Assembly (NCBI GenBank): GCA_004555175.1
Contig: SFJE01000020.1
Span: 1-64,000 of the forward strand
Reading direction: 5' to 3'
DNA from: Lentisphaeraceae bacterium
Lineage (GTDB): Bacteria; Verrucomicrobiota; Kiritimatiellia; RFP12; DVOR01
Length of the DNA stretch: 64,000 nucleotides
Under the pieces are notes generated by a model. That model had not been told where the DNA came from. It ran no database searches and saw only the letters and a program-made list of their open reading frames with translations. The translations under genes were made by a program, and so were the position numbers. Numbering within the stretch: the first letter of the stretch is position 1; every line of letters starts with the position of its first letter. Shown here piece by piece: positions 57,257-64,000 of this stretch.

Positions 57257-59329
57257 ATGGATAGCGCGACACTCTTCTTTGCGGATTTGAGTATTGTGAT
57301 TGCGGTGGCGGCTGCGGTGGGGCTGATCTTCTCGCGCTTTCGCTTGCCGCTGACGGTGGGGTACATTCTGGCAGGGGTGGTGGCGGGTCCCCACGCCGGG
57401 CCGACCCTCATCCAGAACGAGCAGAATATCCGGATGCTCTCGGATTTGGGTGTGATGTTCCTGATGTTCTCCATCGGCCTGGGCTTCTCCTTTCGCAAGG
57501 TGCGGCAGATGGGCGCGGGGGTCGTCTTTCCGGCGATTTGGGATGTGTGCTTTATGGTGCTGGGCGGCTTCTGCCTGGGCAAGGCGTTGGGGTGGGGGAA
57601 CCTAGAGGGCTTCCTGCTGGGGCTGATTTTGTGCGACAGCTCCACCTCGATTGCCGCCAAAACCCTCGAGAGCCTCGGCTGGCTGGGGCGGCGCTTCTCG
57701 GATAGCACCTTCGCGATCGCGCTCATCGAGGACATCTTGGCCATCTTGCTCATCGCCGTCTTGGGCGGCGTGGGCGGCGGCGCGGAGGGGGCGGCCTGGG
57801 CCACCGCGCTGACGGTGGCGCGGCAGGTGGGCATCCTGCTGCTCTTCCTGGTGGGGGCAATCGTCTTCGGACTGCTCCTGGTGCCGCGGCTGATGAACTG
57901 GGTGGCCGAGCGCTTCGATGACGAACTCGTACTGCTGGCGGCGCTGGGGGTCTGCTTTGCCATTTCGTGTCTGGCGCAGAATGCGTTGGGCCTCTCGCTA
58001 GTGGTGGGGGCCTTCTTGGCCGGGGCGGTGGTGGCCGAGGCGCGCTCGCGCCGGCGCATCGAGCGCATTGTCCACCCGGTCACGAACCTCTTTGCGGCCG
58101 TCTTCTTCGTCTCGGTGGGATTGCAGCTCGACCCTCGGGCGCTGTGGGCGAACGCCGGGGTCATCCTCCTCATCACCGGGGTGATGATTCTCCTCAAGGC
58201 CGTCAACAACACCGTCGCCTGCACGCTGGTGGGCGAGCGCCCGCGCGATGCCTTCAAGGTCGGCCTGGGCATGGGGCAAGTGGCCGAGTTCTCCTTCATC
58301 ATTGCCGCCCTGGCGATGGCCCAAGGGCTCTCGCAGCGTCCGCTCTACCAAATCGCCATTGGCGTGGCCCTCCTCTGCACCGCCACCAACCCCTACCTCC
58401 TGCGCGGCTCCGACCGCCTCTACAATGGCCTCGCCCGCTGCTTTGGTCCGCGCGCCCGCGAGACCTTCCACTGGTATCGCCGCTGGCTCACCGCCCTCTC
58501 CGCGCGCCGCACCGAGTCCGGCTCCACCCTCGCTGCGCACCTGCGCGGCCACGCCATCTTCCTGGGCATCGACCTCGCCTGCTGCGCCATCCTCTTTGCC
58601 GGCGTCCACGCCCTCTCGCGGTTGGCCCCCGTGGCAACCTTCCTCGCGCAACTCGATGACGCGCTCCCCTGGCCCGGCTTCCCGGCCGGACGCCTCCTCT
58701 GCTGCCTGGGCGCGCTCCTGCTCACCACGCCGGTCTTCTGGGCCGCCTGGCACACCTGGGGCGAGATTGCCCGCCACGTGGCCGAGGACGCCTTTGCCGG
58801 CGAGGTGGGGGGCCTGACGCGCGTGCGCCGCTTCATCCGCACCATCCTGCGAGCCGTCGGCTGGGCCGGTCTAATCGTCTACGCGGCCATCCTCTGTTCG
58901 GGCTTTGTGGCCAACCTGCTGCTCCTCGCGCCGCTCGTGCTCTTCGCGCTCGCCTTTGGCACGCGCCACTCCAAGCGCCTGCGCGCTGAATACAACGCCT
59001 CGCACCACCTCCTCTCCCAGGCCTTCGACCTCAATGCCCTGCCGCCCGAGGACCCCGTCACCCTCGGCGCCATCCTCGCCGTTCACACCGAAACCTTCCT
59101 TCTCCCGCGCGAGAGCGCCGCTGTCGGCAAAACCCTCGGCGAACTCAACCTGCGCGGCACCACCGGCGCGGCCGTTATCTCCGTCACCGCCCGCGGCGGC
59201 AAGCTCAACGTCTCCCCCGGCCGCGACACCCGCCTCGCCGCCGGCGATAGCCTCGTCCTCGTCGGCTCCGACCCCGAACTCGCCCGCGCCACCGCCCTCC
59301 TCGCCCAGCGCGAATGCCGCGCAGGGTGA
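57257..59329 (+). CDS. CPA2-family cation:proton antiporter with TrkA-C domain
   Basis: A 690-residue membrane protein. N-terminal Na+/H+ exchanger domain with about twelve segments (1-390; VGYILAGVVAGPHAGP, LSLVVGAFLAGAVVAE, GLGMGQVAEFSFIIAALAMA), a second hydrophobic region (about 430-590), and a C-terminal TrkA-C/RCK-C ligand domain (about 608-690; GKTLGELNLRGTTGAAVISV, DTRLAAGDSLVLVGS). The nucleotide-binding TrkA-N domain of KefB/KefC is absent. ATG 57257 has AGAGGA upstream. Skew falls along the gene: 26 G and 16 C in 57301-57360, 15 G and 30 C in 59221-59280. Confidence 0.88.
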   Translation: MDSATLFFADLSIVIAVAAAVGLIFSRFRLPLTVGYILAGVVAGPHAGPTLIQNEQNIRMLSDLGVMFLMFSIGLGFSFRKVRQMGAGVVFPAIWDVCFMVLGGFCLGKALGWGNLEGFLLGLILCDSSTSIAAKTLESLGWLGRRFSDSTFAIALIEDILAILLIAVLGGVGGGAEGAAWATALTVARQVGILLLFLVGAIVFGLLLVPRLMNWVAERFDDELVLLAALGVCFAISCLAQNALGLSLVVGAFLAGAVVAEARSRRRIERIVHPVTNLFAAVFFVSVGLQLDPRALWANAGVILLITGVMILLKAVNNTVACTLVGERPRDAFKVGLGMGQVAEFSFIIAALAMAQGLSQRPLYQIAIGVALLCTATNPYLLRGSDRLYNGLARCFGPRARETFHWYRRWLTALSARRTESGSTLAAHLRGHAIFLGIDLACCAILFAGVHALSRLAPVATFLAQLDDALPWPGFPAGRLLCCLGALLLTTPVFWAAWHTWGEIARHVAEDAFAGEVGGLTRVRRFIRTILRAVGWAGLIVYAAILCSGFVANLLLLAPLVLFALAFGTRHSKRLRAEYNASHHLLSQAFDLNALPPEDPVTLGAILAVHTETFLLPRESAAVGKTLGELNLRGTTGAAVISVTARGGKLNVSPGRDTRLAAGDSLVLVGSDPELARATALLAQRECRAG

Positions 59330-59330
59330 G

Positions 59331-59480
59331 CAACCACAAAGAACACAAAGAGCACAAAGAAAGCACGCCGAAATAGGCCTTGTGGATTAGCAACCACAAG
59401 TCCGAGCGAAGCGAAGGAGCTATGTCAACAAGAACACAAAGGGCACAAAGGGTTGTGGAGGCCTTGTCGCGCCGAAATAG
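59331..59480. repeat. Inverted CTTTGTG-type repeats and TTGACATAGCTCC copy
   Basis: ACCACAAAG, AACACAAAG and AGCACAAAG nonamers, the unit CGCCGAAATAGGCC, and an inverted GTTGACATAGCTCC copy (about 59396-59431). The order resembles 37073-37184. Confidence 0.75.
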
Positions 59481-59523
59481 GCGCAGGGGCATCTCGCGCG
59501 AGCGTGGCGAGCACCTCCTTATC

Positions 59524-59600
59524 GTAGCGTGCGGCTTCAGCCGCACAGAGCTGGCACCTCACGGGGCGCAGAGCTGGCCCCTCTGCGCGCGGCGCGCGCA
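59524..59600. other. Hairpin-rich spacer
   Basis: GTGCGGCT-TC-AGCCGCAC is a perfect hairpin near 59529-59546, and GCAGAG/CTCTGC pair near 59569-59587. There is no T-run, so not a clear terminator. No gene lies in the 59330-59675 gap. Confidence 0.45.
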
Positions 59601-59604
59601 GTTA

Positions 59605-59613
59605 TGCTACAAT
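59605..59613 (+). promoter_or_regulatory. Aminotransferase promoter, extended -10
   Basis: TGCTACAAT (59605-59613) followed by GCGCGCG; no clear -35. Confidence 0.55.
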
Positions 59614-59675
59614 GCGCGCGAAAGAGGGAGAGAGCCTCTTGCAAGAGCGACTTCGATTGAAAGAAGGATGTGAAG

Positions 59676-60848
59676 ATGAAGGACTTGAATAGGACCGTCG
59701 CGGCCATTGCGCCGTCTGCCACATTGGCCATTTCCAGCAAGGCCGCAGAGCTGAAAGCAAAGGGCGTGGCTGTATGCGCCTTCGCTGCTGGCGAGCCGGA
59801 CTTCAACACCCCCGATTGCATTAAACGCGCGTGTGAGCAGGCCCTGGCGCAGAATAAGACGCGCTATGTGGCGGCGGCGGGGTTGCCCGAACTGCGCGAA
59901 GCCATTTGCGAGAAGCTGGCGCGCGAGAATCAGGTGCACTACGAGCCCTCGCAGGTGGTGGTGGCCAACGGCGGCAAGCCGGCCCTCGCGCAGGTCTTCC
60001 AGACGCTCATCAACCCCGGCGACGAGGTGATTATCCCCACGCCCTTCTGGCTCTCCTATCCTGAGATGGTGAAGGTGGCCGGCGGCGTGCCGGTCTTTGT
60101 GGAGACGCGGGTGGAGAGCGGCTTCTTGATGAGCCCCGAGCAGTTGGAGGCGGCCATCACCCCGCGCACGGTGGCCGTGGTCATCAACTCGCCCTCCAAT
60201 CCCACCGGCATGATGTACAGCCCCGAGCAACTCAAGGCCCTGGGCACCGTGGCCCTGAAGCACGACCTGTGGATGGTCTCCGACGAAATCTACGAGAAGA
60301 TGGTCTACGGCGGCGTGCCGCAGGTCTCGATGGCCTCCTTCGGCCCCGACTTCTACGATCACACCATCACCGTCAACGGCTTCTCCAAGACCTTCGCGAT
60401 GACCGGCTGGCGCCTGGGCTACGCCGCCGCCCCCAAGCCCTTCGCCAAGGCCCTCGCCTCCCTCCAGAGCCACCTGGCCTCCGCCCCGAACACCTTTGCG
60501 CAGTGGGGCGCCGTGGCCGCGCTCAAGGAGGCCGCGCCCGATGTCGCCAAGATGGTCGCCGCCTTCACTCAGCGCCGCGACCGCATCTACCAGCTGATCT
60601 CCGCCATTGAGGGCATCAAGTGCCCCAAGCCCGAGGGCGCCTTCTACGTCTTCCCCAACATCGCCTCCTTCGGTCTCGACTCGCTCACCTTCGCCACGCG
60701 CCTCCTAGAAGAAGAGCACGTGGCCGTGGTGCCGGGCATCGCCTTCGGCAACGACCGCTGCGTGCGCTTGAGCTACGCCTGCTCGATGGAGAACATCGAG
60801 GAAGGCCTTGCCCGCTTCGCCCGCTTCTGCGAGCGCATTCGCGGGTAA
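59676..60848 (+). CDS. Class I pyridoxal-phosphate aminotransferase, AspC-like
   Basis: A 390-residue aminotransferase, most like prokaryotic aspartate aminotransferase (subgroup Ib). Seen: AGEPDFNTPDCIKRA, YVAAAGLPELREAI, NGGKPALAQVFQTLINPGDE, INSPSNPTGMMY, VSDEIYEKMVY, the PLP lysine in GFSKTFAMTGWRLGY (about 239), and the substrate arginine region RLSYACSMENIEEG. The exact amino-acid substrate is not settled by sequence. AAGGA (59664-59668) supports ATG 59676. There is no functional link with its neighbours beyond amino-acid metabolism. Confidence 0.92.
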   Translation: MKDLNRTVAAIAPSATLAISSKAAELKAKGVAVCAFAAGEPDFNTPDCIKRACEQALAQNKTRYVAAAGLPELREAICEKLARENQVHYEPSQVVVANGGKPALAQVFQTLINPGDEVIIPTPFWLSYPEMVKVAGGVPVFVETRVESGFLMSPEQLEAAITPRTVAVVINSPSNPTGMMYSPEQLKALGTVALKHDLWMVSDEIYEKMVYGGVPQVSMASFGPDFYDHTITVNGFSKTFAMTGWRLGYAAAPKPFAKALASLQSHLASAPNTFAQWGAVAALKEAAPDVAKMVAAFTQRRDRIYQLISAIEGIKCPKPEGAFYVFPNIASFGLDSLTFATRLLEEEHVAVVPGIAFGNDRCVRLSYACSMENIEEGLARFARFCERIRG

Positions 60849-60954
60849 AGAATGCTCGCTGCGCTCGCATTCGCCAACAGCTATCCGCTAACAGCTAACA
60901 GCTATCCGCCATTCGCTATCCGCTAATAGCTAACAGCTAACAGCTAACACCCCC
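60849..60954. repeat. Heptamer run used as gene leader
   Basis: GCTCGCTGCGCTCGC, then CAACAGCTATCCGC and GCTAACA/GCTATCC units repeated to ACACCCCC directly before the ATG at 60955. No SD is present. Confidence 0.75.
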
Positions 60955-63114
60955 ATGATCCACGCTTTTACCTTTAGCACCGTTGCCCGGACCGTGCAGG
61001 TGCGCCTGCGTTCGGGCGAAGATGTCGCCCACCTCGCCGAGTTGCCCAAGCCCTACTGGCTGACGCTCTCCTGCCCTGTGAAGGGGCTCGGACCCCGCGG
61101 CCGCGCGGTGGCCGAAGCGCTCGATACCGATCACGATGGCCGCGTGCGCGTGGCCGAGGTGCTCGCGGCCATTGCGTGGCTCAAGCCGCGTCTGGCCTCC
61201 TTCGACTGTCTCTTTGCCGCCGAAGCGGGCTTGGCCCTCTCCGAAATCGCCGCCAATACGCCCGAGGGCGCCCCGCTGGCCGAACTCTTCGGCACCCTCG
61301 TTGCCGCCGGCGAACGCCTGGCCCCCGAGGCGATGGAGACGGCCTTCGCCGGCTTCAAGGCCGCCGCAGAGAATGGCGATGGCGTGGTTCCGCCCGAGGC
61401 CGCCGGCAGCAAGTTCGCGCCGGTGGGCGAAGCTGTTGTGGCCGTCACCGGCGGCACGGCCGGGGTCGATGGCAAGCAGGGACTCTCGGCCGAGAACCTG
61501 ACCGCCTTTGCCGCCGCGCTCGAAGCCTACAAGGCCTGGCGCGCCGCTCAGCCCGTCGCCGCCCTCTCGCCGGAATTGGCCGCCGCCGTGACGGCGATGC
61601 GCGCGCCCATCGAGGCCTTCTTCGCCGCCGCCAAGCTCGTGCGCTACAATCCCGCTGCCGCCGAAGGCCGTCCCAGTCCCAAGTCCACCGCCGAGCTGGC
61701 CGAGGCCCCCCTCGCCCTAGAGCCCACGGCCGAGGGCGCGCTGCCGCTGGAAGGCGGCCGCCTCAATCCCTTCTATGCCGCGCAGATGGCCCCCATCGTC
61801 GCCTGGGCCCAGGCGCCCGAGCTCACCGAGACCGCCTGGCAGCAGCTCGCTGCCGAAGTCGCCTCGCTCGAAGCCTGGCAGGCGGCCAAGCCCGCGGGGG
61901 CCGACATCCTTGCCGCGCTCGATGAGCAGGTGCTCGCCTTGGCCGCCGAACCCGCCGTGGCCGAGGCCTTCACGCAGGCCATCACCGCCGACGCCAAGCG
62001 CGCGCCCCTGGCTGCGGCCTATGGCGACCTCTGCCGGCTGCTGACCCTGCGCACGGGCCTCCTGGGCTTCCTGCGCAACTTCGTGAACACCGAGGCCCTT
62101 TATCCCCCGCAGCCCGGCGCCCTCTACCAGGTGGGCACGCTCTACCTCGATGGTCGCGCCTGCTCGCTCTGCTTCCCCATCGACCAAGCGGCAGCCGCCC
62201 ATGCCGCCCAGGCCAAGACCTCGCAGTGCTGCCTGGCCTACTGCGCCCTCTCGCGTCCGGCCACTGGCGAAAAGCGCACCATCTGCGCGGTCTTCACCGC
62301 CGGCTCGGCCGCCTCCCTCGCCGTCGGGCGCAACGGGATCTTCTACGATCTGGAGGGGCGCGACTGGGAGGCCACCCTCACCACCCTTGAGGCCAACCCG
62401 ATGAGCCTGACCGAGGCCTTCTTCACCCCCTGGCGCAAGGTGGCCGATGCCTTCGCCGGTGCCATTCGCAAGACCTTCGCCGGCAAGCACGAGGCCACCA
62501 CCGCCGCCCTCACCGCCAAGGCCGAGTCCGCCGGGAAGGCCGCTGCAGAAGGGGCCAAGCCCGCTGCGCCCGGTGGCGGCGCGGCGATGGCCTCGGTGGC
62601 GACCCTGGGCATTGCCCTCTCCTTCGCGGCCACGGCCGTGACCGGGTTGATGGCCGCCCTCACCAGCACCCCGCTCTGGAAGACCGCGCTGGTGGTGGTG
62701 GGGCTGATCCTGGTCGTCTCCGTGCCCAGCGTCATCCTCACCTGGCTCAAACTGCGCGCCCGCGACCTTGCGCCCATCCTCAACGCCTCGGGCTGGGCGG
62801 TCAACCGCCGCATCGGCCTCACCGCTGCCCTCGGCCGCTACTACACCCAAAAGGCCTGCTACGTGGGCAAGCGCTTCATCCCCGCCCCGCCCATGACCCG
62901 CGTGAGCCACAAGACCCTCTGGATCGTCCTGACGATTTTGGCGGCCGTGGCATTGACGGCGGCGGGCTGGTGGTTCTTCTGCCCCTGCTCCCCGCGCCAA
63001 CGCTGCGCGGCGGCCGAAGCGCCGACCTGTGCGGCTGAAGCGCCGACCTGCGAGGGCGATGCGTGCGTGGCAATCCCGATGGAGGCAACAGACAATGGCA
63101 AGCAAGCAGAATAA
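60955..63114 (+). CDS. Large EF-hand protein with C-terminal membrane segments
   Basis: A 719-residue protein, not recognised. A single EF-hand-like calcium loop DTDHDGRVRVAEV lies at about 57-69. A long Ala-rich helical region (about 75-360) is followed by a domain with LYQVGTLYLDGRACSLCF and CCLAYCALSRPATGEKRTIC (about 385-470). Three hydrophobic segments lie at about 545-567, 576-598 and 655-676, and a Cys-rich end (CPCSPRQRC...PTCEGDAC). Orientation is unclear. The leader consists of heptamer repeat without SD, so start efficiency is uncertain; the N-terminus MIHAFTFSTVARTVQVRL looks like folded protein, which supports this start. Confidence 0.7.
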   Translation: MIHAFTFSTVARTVQVRLRSGEDVAHLAELPKPYWLTLSCPVKGLGPRGRAVAEALDTDHDGRVRVAEVLAAIAWLKPRLASFDCLFAAEAGLALSEIAANTPEGAPLAELFGTLVAAGERLAPEAMETAFAGFKAAAENGDGVVPPEAAGSKFAPVGEAVVAVTGGTAGVDGKQGLSAENLTAFAAALEAYKAWRAAQPVAALSPELAAAVTAMRAPIEAFFAAAKLVRYNPAAAEGRPSPKSTAELAEAPLALEPTAEGALPLEGGRLNPFYAAQMAPIVAWAQAPELTETAWQQLAAEVASLEAWQAAKPAGADILAALDEQVLALAAEPAVAEAFTQAITADAKRAPLAAAYGDLCRLLTLRTGLLGFLRNFVNTEALYPPQPGALYQVGTLYLDGRACSLCFPIDQAAAAHAAQAKTSQCCLAYCALSRPATGEKRTICAVFTAGSAASLAVGRNGIFYDLEGRDWEATLTTLEANPMSLTEAFFTPWRKVADAFAGAIRKTFAGKHEATTAALTAKAESAGKAAAEGAKPAAPGGGAAMASVATLGIALSFAATAVTGLMAALTSTPLWKTALVVVGLILVVSVPSVILTWLKLRARDLAPILNASGWAVNRRIGLTAALGRYYTQKACYVGKRFIPAPPMTRVSHKTLWIVLTILAAVALTAAGWWFFCPCSPRQRCAAAEAPTCAAEAPTCEGDACVAIPMEATDNGKQAE

Positions 63115-63973
63115 GCAGCCCTTCCTGGGCTCTGAACACGAACCGGCGGAGAAGGAGTCCGCCCGCTTCCACGTCATCCCCGTGCCGATGGAGCTCTCGG
63201 TCTCCTACGGCGCCGGCGCGGCCAATGGCCCAGCGGCCATCCTCGAAGCCTCCGACCAGCTCGAGGCCTATGAGGCGGGCGAGGAGCCCTGCGCCGGGGG
63301 CATCTACACCCGCCCGGCCGTCAAGCCCACCGCCGCCAAGGCCAAGGACCCCGAAGCCTGGCTGCGCGCCATCGAGAAGGCCGTCGGCGAGGCGCTCGAT
63401 TGCGGGGCCCGCCCGGTTGTCCTCGGCGGCGAACACACCGTCACCCTCGGCGCGCTCTTGGCCTACAAGGTCCGCGGCGAGGAGATTGGCATTGTCCACT
63501 TCGATGCCCACGCCGACCTGCGCGATAGCTACGAAGGCTCGCCCCTCTCCCACGCCTGCGTTCTGCGCCGCTGCCACGAGCTCGGCTTCCCCCTCGCCCA
63601 GTTCGCCACCCGCGCCTACTGCGCCGACGAGGCCGCCTACCGCGCCGCCAACAAGAAGTCTCTCTTCGCGATGGACGCCGAGACCCTGGCCCTCAAGGGC
63701 CCGCCCGACCCCATCCTGCCCAAGGGCTTCCCTAAGCGCGTCTATGTCACCTTCGATGTGGACGGCCTGGACCCCTCGGTGATGCCCGCCACCGGCACGC
63801 CCGTCCCCGGCGGCCTGCTCTGGTACTCGGCCCTCTTCATCCTGCGCGAGATCGCCTCCACCCACGACATTGTCGGCTGCGATGTGGTCGAGCTCGCCCC
63901 CATTCCCGGCCTCCACCACGCCACCTTCACCGCCGCCAAGCTCACCCAAAAGCTGATGGGGCTAATGGCTTGA
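63095..63973 (+). CDS. speB: Agmatinase/arginase-family ureohydrolase
   Basis: A binuclear-manganese ureohydrolase; agmatinase makes putrescine and urea from agmatine. The 292-residue protein has VVLGGEHTVTLGAL (metal His near 112), GIVHFDAHADLRDSYEG (the HxDAHxD core, about 134-150), SHACVLRRC, and FDVDGLDPSVMPATGTPVPG (about 221-240). Agmatinase is the likeliest subtype; arginase or guanidinobutyrase cannot be excluded. ATG 63095 lies 20 nt inside the upstream gene with GGAGG ahead, so translation is coupled. The gene ends 27 bases before the window edge. Confidence 0.88.
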   Translation: MASKQNKQPFLGSEHEPAEKESARFHVIPVPMELSVSYGAGAANGPAAILEASDQLEAYEAGEEPCAGGIYTRPAVKPTAAKAKDPEAWLRAIEKAVGEALDCGARPVVLGGEHTVTLGALLAYKVRGEEIGIVHFDAHADLRDSYEGSPLSHACVLRRCHELGFPLAQFATRAYCADEAAYRAANKKSLFAMDAETLALKGPPDPILPKGFPKRVYVTFDVDGLDPSVMPATGTPVPGGLLWYSALFILREIASTHDIVGCDVVELAPIPGLHHATFTAAKLTQKLMGLMA

Positions 63974-64000
63974 GCCCTGCCGAAAGCGAGACCCTCCACG

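Noticed and set aside
59398..59435. AAGGAGCTATG in inverted copies as a real gene start
   Set aside because: The SD is only 2 nt from the ATG and the following frames consist of repeats.
61717..63177. Antisense frame of 486 codons opposite the EF-hand gene
   Set aside because: Gly/Arg-rich shadow of an Ala-rich sense gene; no initiation signals.

Overview
The window is a high-GC chromosomal segment from a Gram-negative, probably anaerobic member of the PVC superphylum. A Kiritimatiellota or Verrucomicrobiota lineage, possibly gut-associated, fits best. The evidence is: two PEP-CTERM surface proteins ending in the PEPT..LALLALGxAGLALRRK sorting signal; a Minf_1886-family protein; LPS-type outer-membrane genes (lptD, lpxD); an HU-like/DUF4469 protein; a COG1579 coiled-coil/Zn-ribbon protein; and a HydG [FeFe]-hydrogenase maturase. 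The taxonomic call is inference from gene families, not from a marker phylogeny.

Every supported protein gene lies on the + strand, as do both tRNAs and RNase P RNA. Layout: pdxA-LRR protein-rsmD-KamA/EpmB (418-3586); HU-like gene plus a 25-aa microprotein (4396-5264); secreted/PEP-CTERM cluster (5422-8530); AAA-ATPase/PD-(D/E)XK protein, rodA, rng, lptD, tRNA-Arg (9116-16115); hydG, Zn-ribbon protein, rnpB (16447-18998); surface-repeat protein, hypothetical, pgpA, sulfatase-like protein (19339-22011); psd-pssA-acn-RNA-binding-like protein-lpxD-small membrane protein-aroC-tatD (22278-30624); a giant 1821-aa surface protein with its own promoter (31481-36946); tRNA-Ser, a COG2426 protein, S1-domain protein, hypothetical, AEC transporter (37591-41493); rpe-MATE-ADP-ribosylglycohydrolase-lipoprotein (41679-45021); secreted acidic protein and PpiD-like chaperone (45229-47912); hisH-hisF-Minf_1886-ung-triple glycosyltransferase-O-methyltransferase (48128-54701); Gfo/Idh-Nif3-cation antiporter (55022-59329); aminotransferase, EF-hand membrane protein, agmatinase-family protein (59676-63973).

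The spaces between transcription units are unusually rich in dispersed repeats. I distinguish five kinds: heptanucleotide iterations, often as inverted arms around a short core; nonamer iterations on a CCGG core; nonamer iterations on CTTTGTG; 22-bp tandem arrays containing palindromes; and a roughly 77-bp element of three hairpins whose stems covary among four copies. Some repeats have entered genes: an in-frame insert in rsmD and the N-termini of two other proteins. Downstream of the repeats sit recognisable promoters of two styles, one with a TTGC-type -35 and one with an extended -10 TGCTACAAT. Three genes look leaderless.

The strongest functional observation is a G9 tract inside the -35/-10 spacer of the giant surface-protein promoter, the layout of phase-variable promoters. 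A second genome-scale observation is a saw-tooth GC skew: coding sequence is G-rich just after a promoter and becomes C-rich toward the end of most apparent transcription units, then resets.
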